From contig CM033721.1 in assembly GCA_019671005.1 (NCBI GenBank), positions 52,954,364 through 53,018,363 of the forward strand: a DNA stretch of 64,000 nucleotides, in the 5' to 3' direction. The translations under genes and the position numbers were made by a program. Positions 10,644 to 22,060 of this stretch are shown piece by piece. The notes under the pieces were generated by a model that was not told where the DNA came from, did no database searches, and saw nothing but the letters and a program-made list of their open reading frames with translations. Each line of letters starts with the position of its first letter. Within the stretch, counting starts at the first letter, position 1. This stretch comes from Hibiscus mutabilis. Lineage: Eukaryota; Streptophyta; Magnoliopsida; Malvales; Malvaceae.

Positions 10644-11272
10644 TATGGTAATCAGAGCTTAGGTTGGATTCAAGTAAGAAATCATCTTTGTGAGTGCAAA
10701 ATAAAAAAAGGAAATTCAAAATTCAAAAAAAAATCCAAAAATTCAAAAAAAGAACAAGAAAATTCAGTTTTGAAAAGTTTAAACAAAAAGAAAGAAGAAA
10801 AGCACTTCAAGAATTGAAAAAGATGAAAGAAATTGCAATGGCAATGTGTTCTACAACAGCGAACATTACAACATCAGCCGAGCACGAAGAAAATTTGATT
10901 GTTCGGTGAAGGGAAGTTGTAAGTGTTTTTGTGTAGTAAGTCACCCATTTATTTCTTTTTCTTTCTAATTCTAAGCCTACCTTTACATTAATTTCCTTTT
11001 GTTTACTAACCGTTGTTTTTTTTAAGTCGACACACTTGAACAGGTTTGATTAAGTCTACATTAGTTCCTTAAAGAACTAATCACGAGAGAATGAGTGAAA
11101 AAAGGCATAACGAGCGTGTGAGAAAAGCATGGAAAAAAGCCATAATAATATTTTCCCGAGTGAAAACACGAGTGTAGAGTGGAGTGCCATATCTATTTTC
11201 CTTGAAGTGAATTTTGAGACTTTTGTGAGTGTGCAAGTGAGGTTTTCTTTGTTTTTGTTTTTTTTTCTAACA
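10644..11272 (+). other. A1 PBS and untranslated leader
   Basis: The PBS TATGGTAATCAGAGC begins right after the LTR and differs from the initiator tRNA-Met complement by one extra A. The leader is A-rich (10690-10830) and then T-rich. A short frame at 10694-10909 is lysine-rich and looks like chance coding of the A-rich tract. The leader of A3 (60380-60757) is the same sequence in reverse. Confidence 0.8.
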
Positions 11273-12270
11273 ATGACATGTACAAGCGATGTACATCATG
11301 ATGGAGGACAACTGAATCTTCAAATGCAAGCCATGATTCGAGAATTGCAAAATTTGTTAAAGGTTGAACTCGAACCATTGCATGGAAGATTGGATAGACT
11401 TGAGGGGTCCCAAACTCACACAAATGATGAAAATAATGATGAAGAAGAAGTGAAGCAATCACTAAGACAGAATGCTCCGAGATAACATGGAGGGCGTGCA
11501 CAACCTGATGACAATGTGGACAATATTCGAGTTGCCATACCCCATGTTCAAGGAAAAACAGATCCGGATGCATATCTTGTATGGGAAAGCAAAGTAGAAC
11601 ATGTGTTCGATTGTTACAACTATTCTGAACAAAGAAAGGTGCGATTGGCAGCAATGGAGTTCGTGGACTATACATTAATTTGGTGGGATCAATTAATGAG
11701 TACACGAAGAAGAACAGGTGAAGGGCCAATCACAACATGACTCGAAATAAAAAGAATCATGCAGACGCAATTTGTACCATCTCATTATCACCGAGACTTG
11801 TTCCAGAAGTTGCAAACTTTAAAACAAGCCAATAGGAGCGTTGAAGACTATTTTAAAGAAATAGAGATGTCCATGATTTGCACAAACAACGAGGAGGACA
11901 GAGAAGAAACCATGGCACGTTTCTTAGCCAGACTTAACCAGAAGATTGCCAATGTTGTAGAATTGCAACATTATGTTGAATTGGACGAGATGGTGCATAT
12001 GGCGATCAAATTTGAACGTCAGCAAAGGAAGAAATCTTCTTCCTGAGGTAATAGTTCATTTAATAATTTTCTAACCCTCATTTCAATCAAAATAATTTCA
12101 GGAAGTCATCACCTCTTCAAATTAAAGAAAAGGCAGAATCGAGCAAAACGAAGCCACCCATTGTAGACGTTGGTAGAGGAAAGCAAGTTGTTACTCATGA
12201 ACGCACGAGGGACATTTAGTGTTTCAAGTGCCTTAGAAGAGGACACGTAGCAAGACAATGTCCAAACCGG
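11273..12270 (+). pseudogene. gag: A1 gag
   Basis: Begins MTCTSDVHHDGGQLNLQMQA. A predicted coiled, charged N-terminus is followed by the capsid core (PHVQGKTDPDAYLVWESK, then LIWWDQLM, FVPSHYHRDLFQKLQTLKQ, EDYFKEIEMSM) and a CCHC zinc knuckle CFKCLRRGHVARQC at 12220-12261. Gag would form the particle and the knuckle would bind element RNA. Stops interrupt it at 11483-11485, 11738-11740, 12044-12046 and just before the knuckle, and one or more shifts follow 12046. A3 and E have homologous, also broken, gag regions. Confidence 0.88.
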
Positions 12271-12292
12271 AACACGATGCTTTTGTTAGATA

Positions 12293-12940
12293 ATGGTGAC
12301 ATTGAATCTGATCATGGAGAAGAAGAACCAGAAATTCCTAAGGAAGAAGAAGAGGATGGAGATCGAATCGGTAACAAATGGTGAGATTCTTGTTGTCAAA
12401 CGGAGTCTGAATACGCAAATGTCACAAGAAGAGCAGCAACGTGAAAACATCTTTCATACGAGATGTCATGTGAATGATAAGGTATGTATTGTTATAATTG
12501 ATGGAGGAAGTTGTACTAATGTTGCAAGTACTCTTATGGTTGACAAGTTAGGTTTGAAAACGACAAAGCACTCCAATCCTTACAAATTATAGTGGCTAAA
12601 TGATGGAGGTGAATTGAAAGTCACCAAGAAAGTGATTGTACCATTTTCCATTGAAAAATACAAGGATGAGGTTCTTTGTGATGTGGTGTCCATGGATGCA
12701 AGCCATTTGTTACTTGGACGACCATGGCAGTTCAATAAGCGAGCGATACATGACGGATACACCAATCGGTATCCTTTCTCGCATGGAGGTAAAAAGATCA
12801 CTTTGGCACCTTCGACACCAAGCTAAGTGAATGAAGATCAAGCTTGTCTTAAAAAGAGCATAGAAACAATGAAAGGGAAGAAAAAGATGAACGTCTATGC
12901 CAACAAAAAAGAAATCAGGAAACATCTTTCCTCTCAGCAA
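12293..12940 (+). pseudogene. pol: A1 protease region
   Basis: Retropepsin-like domain. The flap-side sequence NIFHTRCHVNDKVCIVIIDG leads to the active site IIDGGSCTNVAS (DGG in place of the usual D-S/T-G, as in many plant Ty3/gypsy copies). It is followed by LGLKTTKHSNPYKL, then LNDGGELKVTKK and the second hydrophobic motif LLLGRPWQF. The aspartic protease would cut the polyprotein. Stops occur at 12590-12592 and 12824-12826. The glutamate-rich linker (EEEEDG-type) before it is shared with A3 and E. Confidence 0.88.
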
Positions 12941-14330
12941 ACTCTGTGTATTTTGATGTATAAAGAAAATTGCTTATTGACTAACATTCCTGATGATTTA
13001 CCTGCTTCTATTTGACTCTTTTGCAAAAATTTGAAGATGTCTTTCCAGAGGTAACGCCTAGTGGATTACCCCCGATTCGTGGCATTGAACATCAAATTGA
13101 CTTTATTCCAAGAGCCACCATTCCGAATATACCAGCATATCAAAGTAATCCTGAAGAAACGAAGGAACTTAAAAAGCAAATCAGTGAGTTGATGGAGAAA
13201 GGTTGCATTCGAGAAAGCTTGAGTCCATGTGTTGTACCAGTCTTGTTGGTGCCTAAGAAGGATGAAACTTGGAGAATGTGTGTGGATTGTCGAGCAGTGA
13301 ATCAGATTACTATCACGTATCGGCATCCCATTCCCCACCTCGATGACATGTTAGATGAGTTGTGTGGTGCGAGTATCTTCTCTAAAGTTGACTTAAAGAG
13401 CGGATATCATCATATTCGAATGAAGGAAGGAGACGAGTGGAAGACAACATTCAAGACCAAACAAGGTTTGTATGAATGGTTGGTAATGCTTTTTGGCTTA
13501 ACCAATGCACCTAGTACATTCATGAGGTTAATGAATCATGTGCTCCGACCCTACATCGGTAAGTATTGTGTTGTTTATTTTGATGATATCTTAATTTATA
13601 GCAAAACATTGCAGGAACATGAAGAATATTTGAGAAATATTCTTAGCACTCTGAAAAGGGAACGACTATTCAGTAATCTTCAGAAATGTGTATACTAACA
13701 AGCTTACCTTTTTAGGCTTTATTGTTAGTTCAGAGGGTGTGGAAGTTGATCCTAAAAAAATAAAGGCAATTCAAGAATGGCCAAGACCGATGTTAGTATG
13801 CCAAGTGAGAAGTTTCCATGGGCTTGCAAGTTTCTATCGACGGTTCGTGCCAATCTTCAGTTCCATTATCGCCCCCTTAATTGGGACTATTAAGAAGAAT
13901 TCCATCTTCAATTTGGGTAAGGAACAAGAAGATGCCTTTCTTGCCATTAAGAAGTGTTTGATCAAAGCACCAGTGTTAGCTTTGCCAAACTTTGACAAGA
14001 TGTTCGAGATTGAGTGTGATGCTTCGGATATTGGATTGGAGCTGTCTTAACACAAGAAAAGTGACCTATTGCATATTTTAGTGAGAATTTAAGTGGAGCT
14101 ACATTGAATTACCCGACAGATGATAAAGAAATGTATGCACTTATTCGAGCTCTTGAGACATGGCAACACTACCTTTTGCCGAAAGAGTTTGTCATCAACA
14201 CTACCATGAAGTATTTAAGCACATTACCGGTCAACACAAGTTGAATACGCGACATGCCAAGTGGGTAGAATTTTTGGAATCCTTTCCTTGTGTCATTTGT
14301 TATAAGAAAGGCAAGGATAATTTGTGGCAG
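12941..14330 (+). pseudogene. pol: A1 reverse transcriptase and RNase H
   Basis: RT copies element RNA to DNA; RNase H removes the RNA strand. The 228-residue open stretch 13012-13698 contains the RT blocks VPVLLVPKKDETWRMCVDCR, IFSKVDLKSGYHHIRM, LFGLTNAPSTFMRLMNHVL and the catalytic YFDDILIYS (codons at about 13575-13598). The connection FLGFIVSSEGVEVD and the RNase H start FEIECDASDIG (about 14010-14035) follow. Breaks: stop at 13013-13015, frameshift near 13695 and another near 14045. RNase H is then shifted but recognisable to 14330 (HTDHEALKHI-type residues mutated). Confidence 0.9.
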
Positions 14331-15625
14331 ATGCTTTGTCCCAAAGGTATGTACTTCTTAATTTTCCGAATTCTCATTTAATTGGGTTTTCTTTTATTAA
14401 AGACCTTTATGCAACTGACCTTGACTTTGGAGAAAAGTTTAGTTTGTGTGAAAAAGGTGCAGATGAAAAGTACTACCGATATGATGGATACCTTTTCAAG
14501 GAAGGACGAATCTGTATTCCTCGAGGATCTATTCGGGAAATTCTAGTTCGAGAAGCACATAAAGGTGGACTTATGGGACACTTTAGAGTTACCAAGACCT
14601 TACATATTCTGAAGGAACACTTGTTTTGGCCGAAGATGAGAAGAGACGTTGAACGAATATGCGAGCGATGTGTCGCATGCAAGAAAGCTAAGTCTAAGGT
14701 TATGCCACATGGTATGTATATGCCTTTACCTATTCCTAGTTCACCTTGTGTAGATATTTCTATGGATTTTGTGCTAGGTCTTCCGAGGACAAAGACAAGA
14801 CGAAATAGCATATTTGTTGTTGTTGATCAATTTTCGAAGATGGCACATTTCATTGCTTGCCATAAGACAAATGATGCAACAAATGTGGCTAATTTGTTTT
14901 TCAAAGAAGTGGTTAGACTACATGGAGTTCCAAGGACGATTGTTTCTGATCGAGATGTTAAGTTTCTGAGCCACTTTTGGAGGACACTTTGGAGCAAGAT
15001 AGGAACAAAGCTGATGTTTTCTACAACTTACCACCCACAGGCGATGGACAAACCGAGGTTGTGAATTGAGTTTTGTCTATCTTACTAAGATCCATTATCT
15101 GCAAGAACATCAAGACTTGGGAAGAATGCTTACCTCACGTCGAGTTTGCTTACAACCACTCTATTCATTCAGCAACCAAGCATTCACCATTTGTAGTGGT
15201 ATATAAATTTAATCCTTTAACTCCTATTGATCTTTTGCCTTTGCCTTTTGAACAGGTTGTGAATAAAGATGGCAATGCCAAGGCTAAATTTGTACAAAGA
15301 CTTCATCAGCAAGTAAAGGAGAATGTCAAGCGAAGAACTCAGCAATATGAACAGCAAGCCAACAAGGGATGCAAATGTGTTACCTTTGACGTTGGAGATT
15401 GGGTTTGGGTTCATTTCTGAAAGGAACGATTTCCAGCACAACGAAGATCAAAGCTGTTACCACAAGGAGGTGGTCCTTTTCATGTGTTGGAGAAAGTGAA
15501 CGACAATGTTTATAAGTTGGATTTACCAGGTGAATATAATGTAAGTGCGACTTTCAATGTTTCAGATCTGTCCTTGTTTGAAGATGATGCCGATTTGAGG
15601 ACAAATCTCTTAAAAGAATGGGGGA
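14331..15625 (+). pseudogene. pol: A1 integrase and polypurine tract
   Basis: The HHCC zinc-binding part (EAHKGGLMGHF, then CERCVACKKAKS) lies at about 14550-14690. The catalytic core has MDFVLGLPR (first Asp), VSDRDVKFLSHFW (second Asp); the Glu block is shifted near 15045 by a lost base. The C-terminal part (AYNHSIHSATKHSPF, PIDLLPLPFEQVVNKDG, then a GGGPFHVLE module) ends DDADLRTNLL. No chromodomain is seen. A stop lies at 15418-15420. The final codons run through the polypurine tract (15612-15625, AAAAGAATGGGGGA) and end at TGA within the first bases of the LTR. Confidence 0.88.
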
Positions 15626-16703
15626 TGATGTGACCACATCAACACCATCTGATCCGGAGGTCATGCCAACAGGACCTATTACTCGATCTAAGGCTAAGTT
15701 ATTCAGGGAAGTTCTTTCACTTAAATGCATTGAAGCTTCCAACTTATTTCTCAATGTTTCAGCCTTAGATAATAAGTTATTCAATGTGTTACATGCTGAT
15801 ATGTGACATATTAAGTACTTATACTTAGTATATATTTATATGCATATTATTTACTAAGTTAAGTGTGTTTATATTATGTTTTCCAGTGTTTATTTTATTT
15901 TTACAGCAGCACAATAAAACGTGGCAGCTAAGGACTTTCTAACAAGCTCGATTGAAGCTCATCAATACGTGTGTAGCTCAACTCAGCTCAAAACAGCCCA
16001 CAAGCATGTTTTTCAGCTCGTTTCAGCTCCAACACTCGAAATCAGCTCAATTCAGCTCAACTAGCTCACCTTCAGCTCTAGTAGCTTAACTCCAGCTAAT
16101 GAGTCCAAGGGTAGCTCAAACTTGGAGGGAATTCACCTAGGAGAGTGCCCTACAGCAAGGTGCATCAAGCTAGAAGCTTCAGCAAGCTCTAGCAAGCTTC
16201 CCCACACATGGCAGCCTTGGCACACATGTGTGTCCATGCTTGGCAGATTTGAATTCCTTTTCCCTCCTTTTCTACATGGCCGACCAACTATGGACAAGAA
16301 CAAGAGATTTCTTGTTTGAATTTTGAATATTTCACATGTGTACAATGTTCAAAATTCAGATTTCCCTCTCCCTTAGGCAGCACTTTAAAGGCTGATCTAA
16401 TTTTGATTTTTAAACACTTCAAAAATCAGCCTTTAGATCATTTTAAATTATCAACTTCCTATCTGCCACCCTTAGATTATAATAGGTAGTTTCTATTTGA
16501 ATTCTAAAGCATTCTTATTTCCCTCTTGTATTACTTTATATATACTTCATAAAATGATGTAAAAACCAGCATTAAATAAAATCAAATTACATTGTTGAGA
16601 ATTTCTCTCAACGTGGTTCTTCATTGAACTTTTCAGACTTCTTCAAGTCTTGTGTTGTCTACAATCAAATACTTTGGGTTCTTGGTTTTCTAATCAATGG
16701 GTC

Positions 16704-17905
16704 TCATAGAGTAACGCAATCTTGGATTTGGAAGCCTTCAATCAAGTTGTTGCAAGAACTAGGAGCTCTAGACTCAATCAAGGAAGTTTGAGCAGATCTG
16801 AAAATTCAAGAGAAAAGAGAAGGGATTTTCTTGAATTTTTCAGATTCAAAGCTGGAAATTTAAAGACAAGAAGACGAGATGAAGGATTAGATGATAAGAA
16901 ATAAGAATATAAGTAAAATGATGAGAAAAGATTAAGAAGAAGATATGTAAAACAAATCTGAAAATTCCAGCTTTGTTTATGGAATTATGGAAGATGGTGT
17001 GAATGTTGAAGATGAAGATGGCTTGTGAATTGTTGATGTTGTTTTGTCCTCGGCACCCTCTTAGACTCAATTATCTAAGCAAGCAACCTCAAGCGGCTCT
17101 AACCCACCCTCCTAGACGCGATTATCTAGGCAAGCAAGAGTGTGAAGATGATCTCCCTCACAAGAACTCGGCGAACTTATGTTGAAGAAGACTTCGAAGG
17201 CACAAGTAATCAGCACTTGCAAAAACAAACTCACTAAATATTTCATAAATCAAAAAAATCTGTCTTACAATGATGGAGGCTTCATCCTTTTATAGGTGAA
17301 GGATAGACAAAGTAATTTAACTTCTACTAAAACAAGGAAAACCTAGTCTAATTAAAAATAATAATAAAATAACAGCCTTTAAACTCCTTGTGCTTGTGTG
17401 GCTAGGAATAGGGTGATAGGGCAAGTGATAAGCTGATAAGGGCTGGGTGGCTTGTTCCTAAAGTATATAAAACCCTAAAAACATCAATTTAAATGATAAT
17501 AAATATATTGGGCTAAGTTTAATTCGTTCAAAGCCTTATATGTTAGCTTTTGGGCTGAATTTTACAAAATCCCGTATCCAGTTTTCTGCATGCGCAATCT
17601 TCAGTAAATTGGACGTATCTTGAGTTCCCGATGTCCGATTGATGCGTTTCAAGATGCGTTGGAAAGGTAACTGAATGACGGACAATTTGTTAGGAGACAA
17701 CTCAACCCAGAAATGCCTGGATCCCATCCGAAAACTCGTCGCAATTTAGCTGACTTTCCAAACTTCACAAACAGATTCAGTTTCTTGTCCAAGATGCATC
17801 GTTTGACCTCCTATGAGTGCATTGTTTTGGCCATTATTGTTTGCATCGAACAAATTCAGCTTCCTGTCCAATATGAGTAATTTAACCCTGCTCATGCATG
17901 TATCA
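16704..17905 (-). repeat. B1 3' LTR
   Basis: 1202 bp; on the minus strand starts TGATACATGC after the polypurine tract (17906-17923). The start encodes the tail of the B frame. A TATA box CCTATAAAAGG is seen on the minus strand near 17290. Matches 20302-21507 closely. Confidence 0.88.
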
Positions 17906-19456
17906 TTCCCCCACTCCTCAAAAGGATTCGTCCTCGAATCTAAATCGGCAATGAGAGAACAATCATCAACTTCAATTGAAAAGGCTTCTTTGTTGTATGT
18001 GGAGTGATCTAATTGAGCTCCTCTCAATGGTTCAACAAAATCCTGAAAAGATGAGATAACACTACTCGAACATTTGTAATGATTAGTCAAAACAAAATCA
18101 CTCGTCACGTTCTTTTTCTTGACTTTTTCTTTTGGGTTTTGTGTGACTTTTACCTCATATGATTTTCACTCACCAAATTTGGGCCATTAATTTGACTTTT
18201 TTTACTCTTGGCCTCTTTACTCTCAGTCTTTTGTATCTCACATCTCATATCCCTCTCACAAAATTTATCAGCAATGTACAATTTCTGTAGAGGAGAAAGT
18301 GTTTCTAATAGAATGATAGGACAAGAATCAAATGAGGGTTAGAATTACACTTACTTTCTTTGTGGGGAGGTGATGAGAGTATATCAAGTGCACCTACTAC
18401 TTCACATGAGGGATTAGAAGCATTGTCATCTTGTCTAATATCTTAATTATCACTATCCTCTTGTTTGAGTGTTTGTGTGTGTTTCCGTCAACATGGGGAT
18501 TTTTGTCTTGGTTTTTTGTCCAGTGACTTGGATGTTTCAATTTTCTGCTTTGGTCTACTTGAGCCGAGCAAAGGTTTAGAAGAATTAGAATGAGATAAAG
18601 GTTGAGTGGTACCTTTGTCATAGTGATAATTCTTCTGTCGATATCGTTGTCGATCTTTGATGCGCTTTTCTATTGTCATGGCGAATTGGAATGCCTTTTG
18701 AAGGGTGTAGTAGGTTTTGAGTTTAAGTACCTCAAGAATGTTGTCATTGAGTCCGATAACAAACCTAGTCATTGTATCCTCTTCATCCTCTTGCATGTCG
18801 GCTTTTTGCATCAATGCTTCCATCTCTTTAAGATACTCATCAACAGTTCTGTAGCCTTGTCAGATCCTTTGTAACTTTTGTTTTATCTCTCGTTGATATA
18901 ATGGGGGAACAAATCGTTCTCGCATGACTTTTTTAAGTTCTCCCCATGAGGTTATCTTGGCTTCTCTATTGAGACGCCGATTGCGGACCAATTGGGACCA
19001 CCAAATGGATGCATATTCAGTGAATTCGAGAGTCAATAGTAGAACTTGATCCTCTTCGGGACATTGATAATGCTCGAATAGAAGATCAACTTGATTTTCC
19101 CAGTCTCAATAAGCATCAGGGTCATACCTTCCTTGAAAAGGTGGTACAGTGATCTTCGGTTTGGCCAAGGTGTTTGTTGCTCGTCTCGGTTCTATGAGAG
19201 GATTATGCCTATGTAGGGGGTTTTGGCGTCTATTTTGAATGGGAACAAGATTTGGACGCTTAGGCTCTTCAGTATCGCTTGCAATAGCAGTGGTTTCTAA
19301 TCTCCCAATGGTTTCAGTGATTGCGGTTACGACTGTATCGGTGTGCTCAAGCTTGGTTGCCAATGAGGTTACAGTTCGTTCAAGTTTATTGAGAGTATCT
19401 GAAACTTCTTGAAGAGTCACTTCATGTGGTTCTTCGTCGTTACTCGTTTCTGACAT
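17746..19456 (-). pseudogene. B1 gag-like frame
   Basis: Starts MSETSNDEEPHEVTL at 19456. The N-terminus (about 60 residues, heptad-like LQEVSDTLNKLERTVTSLAT) may form a coiled coil. A gag capsid core follows: VPPFQGRYDPDAY, then FTEYASIWW, ERFVPPLYQREIKQKLQRIR, VDEYLKEMEALMQKADMQ and TMTRFVIGLND. There is no CCHC knuckle. The remaining 200 residues are hydrophilic and end LDSRTNPFEEWGNDT, crossing the polypurine tract into the 3' LTR. Stops break it at about 19106 (TGA where B2 has TGT) and in 18130-18490. Gag function is a family inference. The tail resembles the end of Ty3/gypsy pol, as if pol had been lost between gag and its last codons. Confidence 0.85.
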
Positions 19457-20301
19457 CCTGAAACACTCAAATTGAAAAGGTAAAAAGCAAAAGAAAACTA
19501 GAAATCTCACTGAACACTCCAAGGAATAAATATTTAGCGAGGCAAGTAAACCGATCTCGTGCTCTTTAAAGACCTTCTTCCTGCCACAAGTCAACAAGTT
19601 ACAATCGGAATTTAATCCTAACAATGAGTCCTAATTGTACTAGGAGTCCAATGAAAGGCTTGACACCAATTGAATATAGTTGCAAGAAAGAAGGATTGTA
19701 ATGCAACTTTTAGTCCTACTCACACCAGAAAAGAGGTGTTAAATTGCGTAATAGAAGAAAGAAAAAGCAAAACAAAGGAACTTAAGAAACTAAGAGTAGG
19801 AAAAAATTAGTAGAGAAAGATGATAACCCCAAAACCCAGAAACAACTTGAAGGAAGAAATCCAATGTTGAATCCACTTCAATGTGATGCTTGTGGTGGTT
19901 GATGATGGTGATCTTGATGATTCTTGATGGTGGTTGGTAGCTAGGTATATGCTTTCTCACTTTTCTTTCTTTTCTTTTTTTTTAAATTTTTTCTTTTTTT
20001 TCTTTTTACAAGGTAAATAAACTGAAAATAATGAAAACTGAAGAATAAATAATGAAAATATGGTTAAAGAAGGGGGAAAATCCTAATTTGGCTAAAACTT
20101 TATCCACTTCATTCAAGGTGTTCCCAAAGTTCAAAATTTCTGAAATTTTGTGTGGTGACTCCACCAATGGTGTAGATCTGATATGGAAAGTTTCAGCTTA
20201 AAATTCACTCGTTTGGTTTTGACGAATTTTCCCTAATTTTCGAGTTTTTCCCCCAAAACGCCAAAATTCTTGCCAAGATTTGTCCCAAATCTGATACCAA
20301 A
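19457..20301 (-). other. B1 leader and PBS
   Basis: Untranslated leader with a long T-rich tract (about 19960-20010 on the plus strand). The PBS at 20290-20301 reads TTTGGTATCAGA on the minus strand, matching initiator tRNA-Met for its first ten bases. The B2 leader (50286-51105) is closely similar. Confidence 0.8.
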
Positions 20302-21507
20302 TGATAGAGTAACGCAATCTTGGATTTGGAAGCCTTCAATCAAGTTGTTGCAAGAACTAGGAGCTCTAGACTCAATCAAGGAAGTTTGGGCAGATCTAAA
20401 AATTTCAAGAGAAAAGAGAAGGGATTTTCTTGAATTTTTCAGATTCAAGGCTGGAAATTTAAAGAAAGAAAGACGAGATGAAAGATTAGATGATAAGAAA
20501 TAAGAATATAAGTAAAAAGATGAGAAAAGATTAAGAAGAAGATAGGTAAAACAAATCTGAAAATTCCAGCTTTGTTTATGGAATTATGGAAGATGGTGTG
20601 AAGGTTGAAGATGAAGATGGCTTGTGAATTGTTGATGTTGTTTTGTCCTCGGCACCCTCTTAGACTCAATTATCTAAGCAAGCAACCTCAAGCGGCTCTA
20701 ACCCACCCTCCTAGACGCGGTTATCTAGGCAAGCGAGAGTGTGAAGATGATCTCCCTCATAAGAACTCGTCGAACTTATGTTGATGAAGACTTCGAAGGC
20801 ACAAGTAATCAGCACTTGCAAAAACAAACTCACTAAATATTTCATAAATCAAAGAAAATTTGTCTTACAATGATGGAGGCTTCATCCTTTTATAGGTGAA
20901 GGATAGACAAAGTAATTTAACTTCTACTAAAACAAGGAAAACCTAGTCTAATTAAAAATAATAATAAAATAACAGCCTTTAAACTCCTTGTGCTTGTGTG
21001 GCAAGGAATAGGGTGATAAGGCAAGTGATAAGCTAATAAGGGCTGGGTGGTTGGTTCCTAAAGTATATAAAACCCTAAAAACATCAATTTAAATGATAAT
21101 AAATATATTGGACTAAGTTTAATTCGTCCAAAGCCTTATATGTTAGCTTTTGGGCTGAATTTTACAAAATCCCGTATCCAGTTTTCTGCATGCGCAATCT
21201 TCAGTAAATTGGACGTATCTTGAGTTCCCGATGTCCGATTGATGCGTTTCAAGATGCGTTGGAAAGGTAACTGAATGACGAACAATTTTTTAGGAGACAA
21301 CTCAACCCAGAAATGTCTGGATCCCATCCGAAAACTCGTCGCAATTTAGCTGACTTTCCATACTTCACAAACAGATTCAGTTTCTTGTCCAAGATGCATC
21401 GTTTTTGACCTCCTATGCATGCATTGTTTAGGCCATTATTGTTTGCATCGAACAAATTCAGCTTCTTGTCCAATATGAGTAATTTAACCCTGCTCATGCA
21501 TGTATCA
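20302..21507 (-). repeat. B1 5' LTR
   Basis: 1206 bp, bounded by the PBS on the left and TSD GGGTC on the right; on the minus strand TGATACATGC to CTCTATCA. Confidence 0.9.
20887..20894 (-). promoter_or_regulatory. TATA box of B1 5' LTR
   Basis: Minus-strand TATAAAAG within CCTATAAAAGGATG. It is conserved in the other B1 LTR and in solo LTR C (near 43437), but replaced by a D-type TATA block in B2. Confidence 0.55.
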
Positions 21508-21894
21508 GGGTCCAAGTTCTTCAATCATTGAACGTATAAGGTTCAAGTTTATACACTTTATTGTATAGGTTCTTCCTTGTTCCTAGTTCTTATTTTTATT
21601 TCATTTTCCAGCAACTGAAACCCTTTCTTTTTAACCAAAATTTCCAGCAACCAAATTCCACCATTTTCATCTTCTTCTAGCCTTCATCTTCAACCTTTTC
21701 CTTCAACTGAATTTACAGCCATCATTTACCCTCTTTCATCCTACATAAAAACATTAAATTACAGTCCCTTAAACACCATGAATTCTACTATCAACATCTT
21801 CTTTTGCAGCCACACTTCTACACAGGAAATCTTACTTCGATCCTAGATCCGACACAATCAATGGAGGCCTTCTTCAACGGGCAACCTCGTAACA

Positions 21895-22060
21895 GAAATC
21901 AAGGATGCAAGCTCTAAGCATGTCTTCCAGAATTTGAATGATTCTTTCTAACTGGCCATCTGTTTGGGGATAAAAGGCTATACTGAGATTAAGCTTAGAC
22001 CCAAGAGCTTTCTGTAGGGACTTCCAAAATCTAGAAGTAAATCTGGAGTCCCGGTCTGAA
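21895..22060 (-). pseudogene. pol: T2 integrase core fragment
   Basis: Minus-strand continuation of 6163-6887 beyond the A1 insertion. It encodes SDRDSRFTSRFWKSLQ and then QTDGQLERIIQILEDML, the second Asp and the Glu of the integrase DDE core. At about 22060 it joins directly to the protease region; RT, RNase H and the integrase N-terminus are missing. A direct repeat of about 25 bases (ATTTAAGGTCATATTGCC...) lies at the join. Confidence 0.88.

Larger units (their letters stand above)
16704..21507 (-). mobile_element. B1, gag-only non-autonomous LTR element
   Basis: Complete 4804-bp element in minus orientation with TSD GGGTC (16699-16703 and 21508-21512). LTRs of about 1.2 kb start TGATACATGC and end TTGCGTTACTCTATCA on the minus strand; the outer 3' end has mutated from CA to GA (TCATAG on the plus strand). 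Between them lie a PBS, a leader of about 0.8 kb, one gag-like frame and a polypurine tract. No protease, RT, RNase H or integrase is present. The layout matches what has been called TR-GAG elements in plants. Confidence 0.9.
6888..21894 (+). mobile_element. A1, family A Ty3/gypsy element (CRM-like) with two nested insertions
   Basis: Plus-oriented element with TSD GAAAT on both sides (6883-6887 and 21895-21899), starting TGATGTGAGC and ending GTAACA. The flanks join to a continuous T2 integrase. It contains 5' LTR, PBS, gag, protease, RT, RNase H, integrase, polypurine tract and 3' LTR. D1 lies in the 5' LTR and B1 in the 3' LTR. Coding regions are all broken. Assignment to a CRM-like clade rests on motif similarity (IIDGGSCTN protease, MDFVLGLPR and SDRDVKFLSHFW integrase) and is moderate; membership of Ty3/gypsy is certain. 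Confidence 0.92.
15626..21894 (+). repeat. A1 3' LTR, interrupted by B1
   Basis: About 1.46 kb without B1 and one TSD copy. Starts TGATGTGACC after the polypurine tract and ends CTCGTAACA before the TSD GAAAT. Its first 180 bases keep an open frame of 62 residues (15618-15806) with GPITRSKAKLFREV. That frame is -1 relative to pol. AGCTCA-rich array at 15970-16125. B1 interrupts it at 16703. Confidence 0.9.

Noticed and set aside
15554..15784. 76-residue minus-strand frames over the family-A LTR starts (also at 6852-7046)
   Set aside because: They are antisense shadows of the GPITRSK coding strand and have no similarity of their own.
20290..20301. CTGATACCA-type sites as tRNA gene ends
   Set aside because: No cloverleaf or A/B boxes are seen nearby. 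They sit at LTR borders as primer-binding sites.
6888..21894. Claim that the window is centromeric because family A looks CRM-like
   Set aside because: No centromeric satellite is visible, clade assignment is by motif only, and many CRM-related elements are not centromere-specific.
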